Shown piece by piece: positions 49,454 through 60,198 of a stretch of 64,000 nt of DNA. The notes beneath the pieces were generated by a model. It searched no databases and was not told the DNA's origin. It saw nothing but the letters and a program-made list of their open reading frames with translations. The stretch comes from Variovorax saccharolyticus (lineage in GTDB: Bacteria > Pseudomonadota > Gammaproteobacteria > Burkholderiales > Burkholderiaceae_C): contig NZ_JASZYT010000009.1 of NCBI RefSeq assembly GCF_030316765.1, forward strand, positions 310,001 through 374,000, in the 5' to 3' direction. Within the stretch, counting starts at the first letter, position 1. The number at the start of each line of letters is the position of its first letter. Both the position numbers and the translations under genes were made by a program.

Positions 49454-52279
49454 TCATTGCGCCGGCGGCGCGTCCCGCATCCAGGCGACCGCTTCGTCGC
49501 GCCCCGAGACACCCAGCTTGCCGTAGATGTTCTTCAGGTGCCACTTCACGGTGTCGATCGACAGGCCGAGCGCGGCCGCGATCTTCTTGTTGGGCATGGC
49601 CTGCGCCAGCAGGGCCAGCACGTCGCGCTCGCGATCGCTGAGCGCTTCGACCGGCGCCCTTTGCGCAGACCTGGCCCCGGTTGCCGCCTGGGGCGCATCC
49701 GGCACGTCCCGGGTCGCTCCCAGGCCCTGGGTCAGGCGTTCGACATAGAAGGCCAGCACCGGGTCCAGCGAAGGCTCGGCACCGATCTCGCGCACCAGCG
49801 CCAGCGCGGCCGGATCGGCGTCGAGCAGGCTGCGCACAAGGCCGAGCCGGTGCCCTCGCCGCAGCGCCTGCAAGGCGCAGTCGCGCGCGGCGTCGCGGCG
49901 GCCGCGGCGCAGTTCGATCGCAGCCTGGATCAGGCGCAGCTGCGCAATCAGGCGCTGTCGCCCGCGCACCTCGATCCGCGCGATCAGGGCGTCGATGCGT
50001 GTGCCGGCCTCGTCGAGCCGGCCGCGCGCGAAGGCCCAGCGGATGCGCGCCCGCTCGGCCACCACAGCGATCTCTCCCAGCGCGCTGCCCTCGGCGTCCG
50101 GATGCCGGGCATCGATCTCGTCGGCGCGTCGGAGCGCGAGCTCGGCGGCAACGATGTCGCCCAGCTGCAGCCGCCAGTGCACTTGCATCGTGAGGCTGTG
50201 CACCAGCAGCCGGTCGAGGCCGAGCGATGCGCTGTAGTCCTCGAGCCGCTCCAGCCAGGCCAGGCTCTCGAGCCGCCGCCCCGCGACCCAGTGCGCAGCC
50301 GCCAGCGTGCGATGCACGCGCAGCACCGAATCCGGCATCGACACCCGCTCGAGCACGTCCACCCGGTCTTCGAGCAAGCGCAGCGCCGCATCGGTCTCGT
50401 CGTGCTCGCAGAGCACCTCGCCGAGCAGCGCGGTCGCCAGGCAGGCCGGATCGACGCAGGCGCTGCCGTCCTGTCCGGCCTCGCGCAGCACGTCCCGGTA
50501 GATGCGTTCGGCCTGCGTCATGCGGCCCTCGAGCGCATAGCTCAGCCCGACCAGGCAGCGCCCCTGCAGCGTGCCCGAGGGCGTGCCGCGCAGGGGCAAG
50601 CCGCCGATCAGGCGGATCGCGTTGTCGTGCTGGATGCGCCGCGAGCGCTCGTAGTCCCCGCGGTGCATGAAAAGCCACGAGAGGATGTTGTCGCGGCCGC
50701 CGATCGCCAGCGCATCCGCGCCCTCGGGGGCCGCGAGCAGGCGCGGCAGCAGCGCCATGGCGACATCGGTGTCGTCGCGCTGCACCGCCAGGGTGGCTTC
50801 CATCAGCGTCAAGGTGAAATGGCTGATCGCGTCGTCCGGCGGAATGTCGGGCCGCAGGCGCTCGATGTGCGCCGAGAACGCATCGAGCTCGCGCGCGAAC
50901 AGCTCGACGCGGATCATCCACAGCCGCAGGCCGATGCGGGCCTGCACCTCGGCCGGCGGCAGCTGGCGCACCAGCGCGATCAGCTTGCGCAACTCGCCGC
51001 GCACCGCCAGGCCGCTGGCCGACTTCTCGACCAGCGCCGCGGCCGCCGCACCCTCGCCCGCGGCAACGGCTTGCCGCACGGCTTCGTCGATCAGACCCTG
51101 GTCGCGGAACCAGAGCCAGGCCATGCGGTGCAGGCGCAGCCGCTGGTCCTCGCTGCGGCGGTCGAGCCGTTCGTGCAGCGTCTCGCGCAGCAGCGGATGG
51201 AGCCGGTACCAGGTCTCGCGCTCGCCGCTCTCGACCGGCACGATGAACAGGTTCTCGCCCTCCAGCCGGGCCAGCAGCGCCGCCATGTCGGCCCGCGCTT
51301 CGGGACGCCCGGCCAGCGCGGCGCACAGCGACGCGCAGAAGCGGCTGCAGGCCGAGACGCCGATCAGCAGTTCGAGCTCGACCGGCGACAGGCGCGACAG
51401 CACTTCCTTCTCGAAGTAGGCCGCGAAGGCCTGCGGGTCCTGCACATGGGTGCGGACAAAATCGCCCGGCACCTTGGCGTCGCTGCCCGCGAGTTCCTGG
51501 CGCCTCTTCTTCCAGTTGATCGCCAGCAGCTGCAGGCCCGCGGCCCAGCCGTCGGACAGCTCGTGCAGCAGCAGCGCGTCGCGTTGCTCGATGTGGCCGA
51601 GCTGCGATCGCAGGAATATCTCGGACTCGGCCGGCGAGAAACGCAGGTCGCGCACGTCCAGTTCCAGCAGCTGGCCCTCGGCCCGCGCACGATCGAGCGC
51701 CAGCGGCACGGCGCCGCGCGAGGCCAGCACCAGATGCAGGTTCGCCGGCGCCTGGTCGATCAGCCATTGCAGCGCCTCGTGGATGCGCGGGTCGACCAGG
51801 TGATGCAGGTCGTCGAGCACCAGCACCAGCTCGCGCGGGTGTGCGGCGATCGCCCGCACCAGTGCGATCAGGGTGCGTTCCACCGCCTCGCTGTCGATCC
51901 CGCGGCCGGCGAAATCGGCGGCCTCCCGCGTGACTGCCGGCGCCGCCAGCGCCAGGCTGGCGAGCAGGTAGTCGAGCAGACGGGTGGGTTCGTTGTCCTC
52001 CGGCGTCAGCGTGAGCCAGGCGACGTCGAAGCCGAGCGGCAGCAGCGCCTGGCGCAGGCCGACCAGCGTGCTGGTCTTGCCGCAGCCGGCCGGCCCCTGC
52101 AGCAGCAGGCAGCGACGGCGGCGGGCCGCCAGCAGCCGCGCCGACAGGTCGGCGCGCGCAATCATCCGGCCCGCGCCGCGGGGTGGAACCAGCTTGGTGC
52201 TGACCAGCGCCTTCAGCGTGGAGCCATCGGGCGAGCGGTCAGGAGGAGAAGGCGATCTGGGCATGCGTGGCCCGGCCAT
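49454..52279 (-). CDS. MalT/LuxR-type ATP-dependent transcriptional activator
   Basis: A 941-residue STAND-class regulator. The nucleotide loop GPAGCGKT lies at residues 62-69, followed by an LVLVLDDLHHL segment (Walker B). A long helical/TPR-like middle follows, and the C-terminal LuxR helix-turn-helix has ALSDRERDVLALLAQAMPNKK and IDTVKWHLKNIYGKLGV (shown in part). Such proteins bind DNA after ligand and ATP binding. The start is ATG 52279 or 52264; the frame opens further upstream without a good start. It is divergent from a large acyl-CoA dehydrogenase operon across 75 bases and is the likely activator of that operon and of the CoA ligase-Bug pair downstream. Confidence 0.9.
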   Translation of the reverse strand: MAGPRMPRSPSPPDRSPDGSTLKALVSTKLVPPRGAGRMIARADLSARLLAARRRRCLLLQGPAGCGKTSTLVGLRQALLPLGFDVAWLTLTPEDNEPTRLLDYLLASLALAAPAVTREAADFAGRGIDSEAVERTLIALVRAIAAHPRELVLVLDDLHHLVDPRIHEALQWLIDQAPANLHLVLASRGAVPLALDRARAEGQLLELDVRDLRFSPAESEIFLRSQLGHIEQRDALLLHELSDGWAAGLQLLAINWKKRRQELAGSDAKVPGDFVRTHVQDPQAFAAYFEKEVLSRLSPVELELLIGVSACSRFCASLCAALAGRPEARADMAALLARLEGENLFIVPVESGERETWYRLHPLLRETLHERLDRRSEDQRLRLHRMAWLWFRDQGLIDEAVRQAVAAGEGAAAAALVEKSASGLAVRGELRKLIALVRQLPPAEVQARIGLRLWMIRVELFARELDAFSAHIERLRPDIPPDDAISHFTLTLMEATLAVQRDDTDVAMALLPRLLAAPEGADALAIGGRDNILSWLFMHRGDYERSRRIQHDNAIRLIGGLPLRGTPSGTLQGRCLVGLSYALEGRMTQAERIYRDVLREAGQDGSACVDPACLATALLGEVLCEHDETDAALRLLEDRVDVLERVSMPDSVLRVHRTLAAAHWVAGRRLESLAWLERLEDYSASLGLDRLLVHSLTMQVHWRLQLGDIVAAELALRRADEIDARHPDAEGSALGEIAVVAERARIRWAFARGRLDEAGTRIDALIARIEVRGRQRLIAQLRLIQAAIELRRGRRDAARDCALQALRRGHRLGLVRSLLDADPAALALVREIGAEPSLDPVLAFYVERLTQGLGATRDVPDAPQAATGARSAQRAPVEALSDRERDVLALLAQAMPNKKIAAALGLSIDTVKWHLKNIYGKLGVSGRDEAVAWMRDAPPAQ

Positions 52280-52354
52280 TATCCCGCGCCCCCCGATCGG
52301 GGTAGGCGCTTCGGACCCCGGGTCTTCCAGAATCCGGATCAACAAGGAGAGCCC

Positions 52355-53494
<1,140 letters not shown>

Positions 53495-53510
53495 AACACG
53501 GACCACTCCA

Positions 53511-54698
53511 ATGACCGAAAAAACAATCGTCGCCGGCGTCGGCATGATCCCCTTCGCCAAGCCCGGCGCCAGCCAGAGCTACACGCAGATGGGCGCCGAA
53601 GCCACGCGCCGCGCGCTGGCCGATGCGGGCATCGGCTACGACGCCGTGCAGGAAGCCTATGTCGGCTACGTCTACGGCGACTCGACCTCGGGCCAGACCG
53701 CGCTGTACGAAGTCGGCATGACCGGCATCCCGGTGGTCAACGTCAACAACAACTGCTCGACCGGCTCGACCGCGCTCTACCTGGCGCGCAAGGCGATCGC
53801 CTCGGGCGATGCCGATTGCGTGCTGGCGCTCGGCTTCGAGCAGATGCAGGCCGGCGCGCTCAAGGCGCAGTACACCGACCGCCCGCCGACGCGCGAGCGC
53901 TTCCTGCCGGTGCTGCGCGGCCTCACGGCCGACATGGGCGACATGCCGCAGGCGCTGCGCACTTTCGGCGGCGCCGGGCGCGAATACATGGCGCGCTACG
54001 GCTGCACGATGGAGACCTTCGCCGCGGTGCGCGCCAAGGCCAGCCGTCACGCGGCGAACAATCCGCTCGCGCTGTTCCGCAAGATCGTGACGACCGAGGA
54101 CGTGATGGCCGACACCGTGTTGCTGCCCGGCGTGATGACGCGGCTGATGGCCTGCCCGCCGACCTGCGGCGCCGCCGCGGCGCTGCTGGTGTCGGAGCGC
54201 TTCGCGAAGAAGCACGGCCTGCGCAGCGACGTTCAGATCCTTGCGCAGGCGATGACCACCGACCCGGTGCAGTCCTTCGAGCCGCCGTCGATGCTGAGCT
54301 GGGTCGGCACCCACATGACGCAGTCGGCGGTCGCCAGGGTCTACGAGGCCGCCGGCGTCGGCCCGGGCGACATCGACGTCTGCGAACTGCACGACTGCTT
54401 CGCGCAGAACGAGGTGATCAGCTACGAGTCGCTGGGCTTCTGCCCGGAGGGCGGGGCCGAGAAGTTCGTGCGCGACGGCGACAACACCTATGGCGGCAAG
54501 GTGGTGGTCAATCCGTCGGGCGGATTGCTGTCGAAGGGCCATCCGCTGGGCGCCACCGGACTGGCCCAGTGCTATGAGCTCACGCAGCAGCTGCGCGGCA
54601 GCGCCGACCAGCGCCAGGTCGAGGGTGCGCGGCTCGGCCTGCAGCACAACCTCGGGCTGGGCGGGGCCTGCGTGGTCACGCTGTACGGCAAGAACTGA
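53511..54698 (+). CDS. SCP-x/Ltp-type thiolase
   Basis: A 395-residue thiolase of the lipid-transfer-protein type. The nucleophile C82 lies in VNVNNNCSTGST, followed by CELHDCFAQNE, GHPLGATG and NLGLGGACVVTLY. The family includes steroid side-chain and branched-chain 3-oxoacyl-CoA thiolases and retro-aldolases such as Ltp2. It is paralogous to the partial thiolase at the window start; over the shared part the two are clearly alike, including the GDNTYGG and LSKGHPLGATGLAQCYE segments. It follows the first acyl-CoA dehydrogenase gene after 16 bases. Confidence 0.92.
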   Translation: MTEKTIVAGVGMIPFAKPGASQSYTQMGAEATRRALADAGIGYDAVQEAYVGYVYGDSTSGQTALYEVGMTGIPVVNVNNNCSTGSTALYLARKAIASGDADCVLALGFEQMQAGALKAQYTDRPPTRERFLPVLRGLTADMGDMPQALRTFGGAGREYMARYGCTMETFAAVRAKASRHAANNPLALFRKIVTTEDVMADTVLLPGVMTRLMACPPTCGAAAALLVSERFAKKHGLRSDVQILAQAMTTDPVQSFEPPSMLSWVGTHMTQSAVARVYEAAGVGPGDIDVCELHDCFAQNEVISYESLGFCPEGGAEKFVRDGDNTYGGKVVVNPSGGLLSKGHPLGATGLAQCYELTQQLRGSADQRQVEGARLGLQHNLGLGGACVVTLYGKN

Positions 54699-54724
54699 GG
54701 CTTCGCCTCGCAGGTGCATCGATC

Positions 54725-55870
54725 ATGAATCTCCGACCGAGTCCGTCCCAGGCCGCGTTCCGCGACGAGGTGCGCGCCTTCATCCGCGATCGGCTGCCGG
54801 CCGATATCCGCGACCGGCTGCGCCTCGGCCATCCGCCGCGCAAGCAGGACACGGTGGCCTGGCAACGCATCCTGCACGAGCGCGGCTGGGCAGCGCCGCA
54901 CTGGCCGAAGGAATTCGGCGGCGCCGGCCTGGGCACTGCCGAGCGCCTGATCCTGGTCGAAGAGCTCCAGCGCGCCTGCGCGCCGCTGCCGCTGCCCTTC
55001 AACATCGCGATGCTCGGGCCGGTGCTGCTGCGCTTCGGCACCGCGGCGCAGAAGGCGTTCTTCCTGCCGAAGCTGGCCCGCCTCGACCTCTGGTTCTGCC
55101 AGGGCTTCTCGGAGCCCGAGGCCGGCTCCGACCTGGCCTCGCTGCGCACCCGCGCGGTCCGCGACGGCGACGACTACGTGGTCGACGGCCAGAAGATCTG
55201 GACCACCTCGGCCCACCAGGCCGACTGGATCTTCGCCCTGGTGCGCACCGAGCAGGCCGCGCGCAAGCAGGACGGCATCTCGTTCCTGCTGATCGACCTG
55301 AAATCCCCGGGCGTCTCGGTGCGGCCGATCGTCTCGATCGACGGCCAGCACCATCTCAACGAGGTGTTCTTCGACAGCGTGCGGGTGCCGGTCGCCCAGC
55401 GGGTCGGCGAGGAAGGCCGCGGCTGGGACTGCGCCAAGCACCTGCTGGCCAGCGAGCGCACCAACATCGCGAACGTCGGGCTGTGCTGGGAGCGGCTGGA
55501 CTGCGCGCGGCGGATCGCCGGTGCGCGCGCGCGCGACGACGCCAAGCTGGGCGCCGAACTCGCGACACTGGGCGCGGAGATCCGCGCGCTCGAGCTGACC
55601 AACTGGCGCTTCCTGCTCGACGACGGCGTCGCGCGCACGGCGCCGGGCTTTGCCTCGGTGCTCAAGATCAAGGGCTCGGAGCTGATGCAGGAACTGACAG
55701 CGCTGCTGGCGCGCCTAGCCGGCCCGGCCGGGCTCGAGCGCCGCGGCGCCGACGCCGTCGACCCGCTCGCGGCGGCGACGTCGCGCTACTTCTTCTACCG
55801 CGCGGCCACCATCTACGGCGGCTCCAGCGAGGTGCAGAAGGACATACTGGCCAAGACCATCCTGGGATAG
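54725..55870 (+). CDS. acyl-CoA dehydrogenase (catalytic subunit of a heteromeric pair)
   Basis: A 381-residue dehydrogenase with FSEPEAGSDLASLRT, the glutamate E244 in ASERTNIAN at the usual catalytic position, and YGGSSEVQKDILAKT at the end. It lies just before a 393-residue relative that lacks the glutamate, a pattern seen in two-gene alpha2beta2 acyl-CoA dehydrogenases such as those of mycobacterial steroid side-chain breakdown. The pair probably oxidises a bulky acyl-CoA. The gap to the partner gene is 2 bases. Confidence 0.9.
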   Translation: MNLRPSPSQAAFRDEVRAFIRDRLPADIRDRLRLGHPPRKQDTVAWQRILHERGWAAPHWPKEFGGAGLGTAERLILVEELQRACAPLPLPFNIAMLGPVLLRFGTAAQKAFFLPKLARLDLWFCQGFSEPEAGSDLASLRTRAVRDGDDYVVDGQKIWTTSAHQADWIFALVRTEQAARKQDGISFLLIDLKSPGVSVRPIVSIDGQHHLNEVFFDSVRVPVAQRVGEEGRGWDCAKHLLASERTNIANVGLCWERLDCARRIAGARARDDAKLGAELATLGAEIRALELTNWRFLLDDGVARTAPGFASVLKIKGSELMQELTALLARLAGPAGLERRGADAVDPLAAATSRYFFYRAATIYGGSSEVQKDILAKTILG

Positions 55871-55872
55871 TC

Positions 55873-57054
55873 ATGCACTTCCAATCCAGCGACGAACAGC
55901 AGCAGCTCGCGGACAGCCTCGGGCGGCTTCTCGCGCATCACTACGGCTTCGAGCAGCGGCGCGCGATCGCGGCCTCCGCCGCCGGCTGGAGCGAGGCCGC
56001 CTGGCGCCGCATCGCCGGGCTCGGCGTGACGGCGATCGGCATTCCCGAATCCTTCGGCGGCCTCGACGGCGGCGCGGTCGACCGGCTGCCTGCGATGCAG
56101 GCCTTCGGCCGCGCACTGCTGCTCGAGCCCTTCCTCGCTTCGAGCGTGCTCGCCGCCTGCGCAGTGCGCGAAGGCGCCACGGACGCGATGAAGGATGCGC
56201 TGCTGCCCGCGCTCGCCAGCGGCGAGTTGCGCCTGGGCTGGGCACATGACGAAGCGGAGGCCGGCCACGGCCAAGAGCCCCGCCACATCGCCACCCGCGC
56301 GCGCCGGGTCGGCGGCCGGTGGCATCTGCATGGCCTGAAGTCGCTGGTCCTGCATGCGGGCGCGGCGCAGCGCTTCGTCGTCAGCGCCCGCATCGACGGC
56401 GGCGTCGATGCCGATGCCGATGCCGATGCCGAAAGCACGGTCGCCCTGTTCCTCGTGACGCCGGGAAGCGCCGGCCTGGCGCTGCGCGAGTTCCGCCTGG
56501 TCGACGACACGCCGGCCGGCGAGCTCGCGCTCGACGGCGCCGTCGGCGAAGCGCTGGGCGACGTCGCCGACGGTGGGCGCGCCCGCGCCGCGATCGATGC
56601 CGCGCTGTCCGCCGGCAGCGCGGCGGTCTGTGCCGACATGGTCGGCACCATGGAGACGGCCTTCGCACTGACCACCGCCTACGTCAACACGCGCAAGCAG
56701 TTCGGCCGCCCGATCGGCGAGTACCAGGCGCTGCGCCATCGCATCGCCGAGATGGCGGTGTCGCTCGAGATGGCGCGGAGCATGGCGATTGCCGCCGCGG
56801 CCGCCGCCGACGCGCCCGGCGCGGCCGCATCGGCCATCGACCTCGCGCGCGCCAAGCTGGCGATCGGCCGCCATGCGCGCACGCTGTGCCAGGCCGCGAT
56901 CCAGTCGCACGGCGGCATCGGCATGACCGAGGACTACGCGGTCGGCCATTGCCTGCGCCGCATCCACGTGCTCGATCACCTGTTCGGCGACGTCGAGGCC
57001 CAGGCGGCACGGCTCGCCCGCCTGCATCATCAAGACCAAGGAGACATGCTTTGA
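55873..57054 (+). CDS. acyl-CoA dehydrogenase-like subunit (non-catalytic partner)
   Basis: A 393-residue acyl-CoA dehydrogenase-like protein. It has the QFGRPIGEYQALRHRIAEMA segment (FAD/partner contact arginine) and SHGGIGMTEDYAVGHCL. The position that holds Glu in the partner gene reads ALSAGSAAVCADMVG, without a glutamate, so it is probably a structural/FAD-sharing subunit of a heteromer with the product of the gene just upstream. It contains a four-unit Asp-Ala run from a tandem hexanucleotide repeat near residue 180. Its 3' end overlaps the start of the Bug receptor gene (TTGA). Confidence 0.85.
   Translation: MHFQSSDEQQQLADSLGRLLAHHYGFEQRRAIAASAAGWSEAAWRRIAGLGVTAIGIPESFGGLDGGAVDRLPAMQAFGRALLLEPFLASSVLAACAVREGATDAMKDALLPALASGELRLGWAHDEAEAGHGQEPRHIATRARRVGGRWHLHGLKSLVLHAGAAQRFVVSARIDGGVDADADADAESTVALFLVTPGSAGLALREFRLVDDTPAGELALDGAVGEALGDVADGGRARAAIDAALSAGSAAVCADMVGTMETAFALTTAYVNTRKQFGRPIGEYQALRHRIAEMAVSLEMARSMAIAAAAAADAPGAAASAIDLARAKLAIGRHARTLCQAAIQSHGGIGMTEDYAVGHCLRRIHVLDHLFGDVEAQAARLARLHHQDQGDML
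56407..56430. repeat. four tandem GATGCC units inside an acyl-CoA dehydrogenase-like gene
   Basis: Four perfect copies of GATGCC code for an Asp-Ala run. Because the unit is six bases, copy-number change would keep the frame. It falls in a loop region between domains. Confidence 0.7.
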
Positions 57055-58037
57055 AGAACCTCTTTCCCCTGCGCCGGCTCGGCCTCGCGCTCGCCACCCT
57101 GGCGCTGGCTGCGGCGCCGCTGTCCGCGGCCCGGGCCCAGGCCTTCCCGGCGCATCCGGTGCGCTTCATCGTCCCGCTCGGACCGGGGAGTGGCTCCGAC
57201 ACGATCACGCGGCTGGTCGCGAAGCTGGCCGCGCCCGAGCTCGGCCAGCCGACCTTCGTCGACAACAAGCCCGGCGGCGACACGATCCTCGCGGTGCAGG
57301 GCGTGATGGCGGCGCCGGCCGATGGCTACAGCGTGCTGATGCTCTCGCCCTCGTCGATGGTCATCAATCCGCTGGTCAACGACAACCTGCCCTACGAGCC
57401 GCAGCGCGACCTGCGGCCGCTGGCCACGGCGCTGCGCAGCGCCGCGGTGCTGGTCACCGCGGGCAACTCGCCGTACAAGAGCTTCGCCGACGTGATGGCC
57501 GCCGCGCGCAAGAGCCCGAAGACGGTCAGCATGGCGAGCTACAGCCACCACTACCGCATCGGCTCGCTGATGCTGCAGCAGGCCGCCGGCGTCGAGTTCA
57601 ACTACATCCCCTACAAGAGCCCGGCGCAGGTGCAGACCGACCTGATGGGCGGCTCGGTCGACCTCGCGCTGCTCGACATCGGCGGCGCCGTTCCGCTGAT
57701 CGCCTCCGGCAAGCTGCGCGCGCTGGCCGTCACCGGCAAGGAGCGGCACCCGCAGCTGGCGCAGGTCCCGACGGTGCGCGAAAGCGGCCTGCCGAACTAC
57801 GACCTCTACGTCTGGATCGGCTTCGGCGTCAACGCCAGGACCCCCGAGCCGGTCGTGAAGACGCTCGAGGCGGCGCTGCTCAAGGCCATGGGCCAGCCCG
57901 AGTTCCGCAACTACGTGACGCAGACCGCGGGCGCCGAGGTCTTCAACATCCCCGGCAAGGAGATGAGCGCGATGATCGCCTCGGAGAGCGCGCGCTACCA
58001 GCAGCTGGCCAGGCAAGTGGACATCGTGCAGCGCTGA
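57051..58037 (+). CDS. Bug/TctC-family periplasmic receptor (TTG start)
   Basis: A 328-residue receptor with a signal peptide (ending ARAQ) and the family marks FPAHPVRFIVPLGPGSG, VDNKPGGDTILA, YKSPAQVQTDLMGG and LAQVPTVRESGL. The start is TTG 57051 inside the stop of the previous gene, with AAGGAGA at 57037-57043. No ATG or GTG exists near in frame. It lies between acyl-CoA dehydrogenase genes in the large operon, so it most likely binds the substrate of that pathway. It lacks carrier genes nearby, like the other five Bug receptors. Confidence 0.9.
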   Translation: MKNLFPLRRLGLALATLALAAAPLSAARAQAFPAHPVRFIVPLGPGSGSDTITRLVAKLAAPELGQPTFVDNKPGGDTILAVQGVMAAPADGYSVLMLSPSSMVINPLVNDNLPYEPQRDLRPLATALRSAAVLVTAGNSPYKSFADVMAAARKSPKTVSMASYSHHYRIGSLMLQQAAGVEFNYIPYKSPAQVQTDLMGGSVDLALLDIGGAVPLIASGKLRALAVTGKERHPQLAQVPTVRESGLPNYDLYVWIGFGVNARTPEPVVKTLEAALLKAMGQPEFRNYVTQTAGAEVFNIPGKEMSAMIASESARYQQLARQVDIVQR

Positions 58038-58067
58038 GCCGCCGCCGTTCGAGAAGGAGTGAAAGTC

Positions 58068-59015
58068 ATGGAACAGATCTGCAAGGACCGCGTGGTCGTC
58101 GTCACCGGCGCCGGCCGCGGCCTGGGGCGCGAGTACGCGCTGGAGTTCGCCCGCCAGGGCGCCAAGGTGGTGGTCAACGACCTGGGCGGCCGCGGCGACG
58201 GCTCGGGCTCGGCCACCGGCCCGGCCCTCGAAGTGGTGGCCGAGATCGAAGCGCTCGGCGGCCAGGCGATCGCCAACGCCGACGACGTCGCCGACTGGAA
58301 CGGCGCCCGGCGCATGATCGATGCCGCCATCGACAGCTTCGGCGGCCTCGACGTGCTGGTCAACAACGCCGGCATCCTGCGCGACCGCACACTGGTCAAC
58401 ATGGAAGAGGAAGACTGGGACTCGGTGATCCGCGTCCACCTGCGCGGCACCTTCGCGCCCTCCCGCCACGCGGCCGCCTACTGGCGCGCCGAGTCGAAGG
58501 CCGGCCGCCAGCGCGCAGCCCGGCTGATCAACACCAGTTCGTCGTCGGGCCTCTACTGCAACCCGGGCCAGGCGAACTACGGCGCCGCGAAAGCCGGCGT
58601 CGCCGCGATGACCGTGATCACCGCGCGCGAACTCGAGCGCTACGGCGTGACCGTGAACGCGATCTACCCGACCGCGATGAGCCGCCTGACCGAAGACGTG
58701 TTCGCCGGCAGCCAGTGGAGCGCACTGCGCAATGAAGCCGCAGCCACCGGCTTCGATCCGCTCGACGCCTCCAACGTGGCGCCGCTGGTGGCCTGGCTCG
58801 GCAGCCTCGAATCAAAGGACATCACGGGACGTGTCTTCGGCGCGCGCGGCGGCCGCATCACGGTCGCCGAGGGCTGGCATGCCGGCCCCCGCATCGAGAA
58901 GCAGGGGCGCTGGACGGTCGCCGAACTCGGCAGCCGCATCCCCGGCCTGGTGCGCGAGGTCGCCGCCAATGCGCTGACCTCCGGCGAGATCCCCGCCGGC
59001 GAGGCCTCGTCATGA
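58068..59015 (+). CDS. short-chain dehydrogenase, 3-hydroxyacyl-CoA dehydrogenase type
   Basis: A 315-residue SDR. It shows VVVTGAGRGLGREYALEFA, the NNAG motif, LINTSSSSGLYCNPGQANYG and the catalytic ANYGAAKAGVAAM. The VVNDLGG segment after the second strand suggests NAD. The length and the ELERYGVTVNAIYPTAMSRL part are typical of the MFE2/HSD17B4-like dehydrogenases of acyl-CoA catabolism. ATG 58068 has AAGGAG at 58054-58059 at good spacing (a GTG at 58059 is less likely). Its stop overlaps the next gene as ATGA. Confidence 0.88.
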   Translation: MEQICKDRVVVVTGAGRGLGREYALEFARQGAKVVVNDLGGRGDGSGSATGPALEVVAEIEALGGQAIANADDVADWNGARRMIDAAIDSFGGLDVLVNNAGILRDRTLVNMEEEDWDSVIRVHLRGTFAPSRHAAAYWRAESKAGRQRAARLINTSSSSGLYCNPGQANYGAAKAGVAAMTVITARELERYGVTVNAIYPTAMSRLTEDVFAGSQWSALRNEAAATGFDPLDASNVAPLVAWLGSLESKDITGRVFGARGGRITVAEGWHAGPRIEKQGRWTVAELGSRIPGLVREVAANALTSGEIPAGEASS

Positions 59016-60172
59016 GCAGCCAGCTGCTCGAGGCCTTCCGGCTGGCGCAGCTGCCCGCCGCGGCAGAAGCCTTCCGGAGCGAAGTCCGCGAATTTCTCGC
59101 GGCCCATCTGCCGCCTGCGCCGGCCGAAGTCCGGGCCCGCAGCTGGATGGGCTTCGATGCCGGTTTCAGCCGCCGGCTGGCCGAACGCGGCTGGGTCGGC
59201 ATCACCTTGCCGGCCAGTGTCGGCGGCGCCGGCCTCGACGCTTTCCGCCGCTTCGTACTGGTCGAAGAACTGCTCGCGGCCGGTGCGCCGGTTGCCGCCC
59301 ACTGGATCGCCGACCGCCAGAGCGGGCCGCTGATCAACAAGTTCGGCAGCCCCGCGCAAAAGGACTTCTACCTGCCGCGGATCTGCCGCGGCGAGGCCTT
59401 CTTCTGCATCGGCATGAGCGAGCCCAATGCCGGTTCCGACCTGGCCAGCGTGCGAACCCGAGCCACCCGCTGCGAAGGCGCCTGGCGCCTGTCGGGCCGG
59501 AAGATCTGGACCACCAACGCCCACCGCTCGCACTACATGATCGCGCTGGTCCGCAGCTCGGGCGCGCCCGAGGACCGGCAGGCGGGCCTGTCGCAGTTCA
59601 TCGTCGACCTGTCGCTGCCCGGCATCACGGTGCGCCCGATCGTCGATCTCGCGGGCGACGCCCACTTCTCCGAGGTCACGTTCGACGATGTGCTGCTGGC
59701 CGACGACACGCTGGTCGGCGACGAAGGCAGCGGCTGGCAGCAGGTCAATGCCGAGCTGGCCTTCGAGCGCAGCGGGCCGGAGCGCCTGTACTCGAGCCTG
59801 GTACTGCTCGATGCCTGGATCGACTGCCTGCGCCGTTCGGGTGCCACGCCTTCGGAGGCGACGCTCGTCGGCAGCTTCACGACCCAGCTGGCGACGCTGC
59901 GCAGCCTGTCGGTGGCGGTCACGGCCAAGCTCGCACGCGGCGAGAGCCCGGTGGTCGAAGCCGCGCTGGTGAAGGACATCGGCACCGAGTTCGAGCAGTC
60001 GATTCCGGCCGCCATCGCGGCCGCCGTCGCGGCCGACCCCTCGCGCCCGGTAGATGCGGAGCTGCATCGCACGCTGGCCTATCTGAGCCAGATCTCGCCG
60101 ACCTTCTCGCTGCGTGGCGGCACGCGCGAGATCCTGCGCGGCATGATCGCGCGCGGCCTGGGGCTGCGCTGA
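59012..60172 (+). CDS. acyl-CoA dehydrogenase (catalytic subunit of second pair)
   Basis: A 386-residue dehydrogenase with MSEPNAGSDLASVRTRA and the glutamate E252 in AFERSGPERLYSS at the usual catalytic position. It ends with FSLRGGTREILRGMIARGLG. The gene begins inside the stop of the SDR gene (ATGA) and is followed after 26 bases by a shorter relative that lacks the catalytic glutamate, forming a second heteromeric-type pair in this operon. The two pairs could serve successive chain-shortening steps. Confidence 0.9.
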   Translation: MSSQLLEAFRLAQLPAAAEAFRSEVREFLAAHLPPAPAEVRARSWMGFDAGFSRRLAERGWVGITLPASVGGAGLDAFRRFVLVEELLAAGAPVAAHWIADRQSGPLINKFGSPAQKDFYLPRICRGEAFFCIGMSEPNAGSDLASVRTRATRCEGAWRLSGRKIWTTNAHRSHYMIALVRSSGAPEDRQAGLSQFIVDLSLPGITVRPIVDLAGDAHFSEVTFDDVLLADDTLVGDEGSGWQQVNAELAFERSGPERLYSSLVLLDAWIDCLRRSGATPSEATLVGSFTTQLATLRSLSVAVTAKLARGESPVVEAALVKDIGTEFEQSIPAAIAAAVAADPSRPVDAELHRTLAYLSQISPTFSLRGGTREILRGMIARGLGLR

Positions 60173-60198
60173 ATCGCCACCACGAAGGACCCATCACC

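Noticed and set aside
49262..52354. Very long plus-strand open frame ahead of the acyl-CoA dehydrogenase gene
   Set aside because: It is the antisense of the MalT-like regulator gene; in GC-rich DNA such mirror frames stay open. The dehydrogenase has a good start and ribosome site at 52355.
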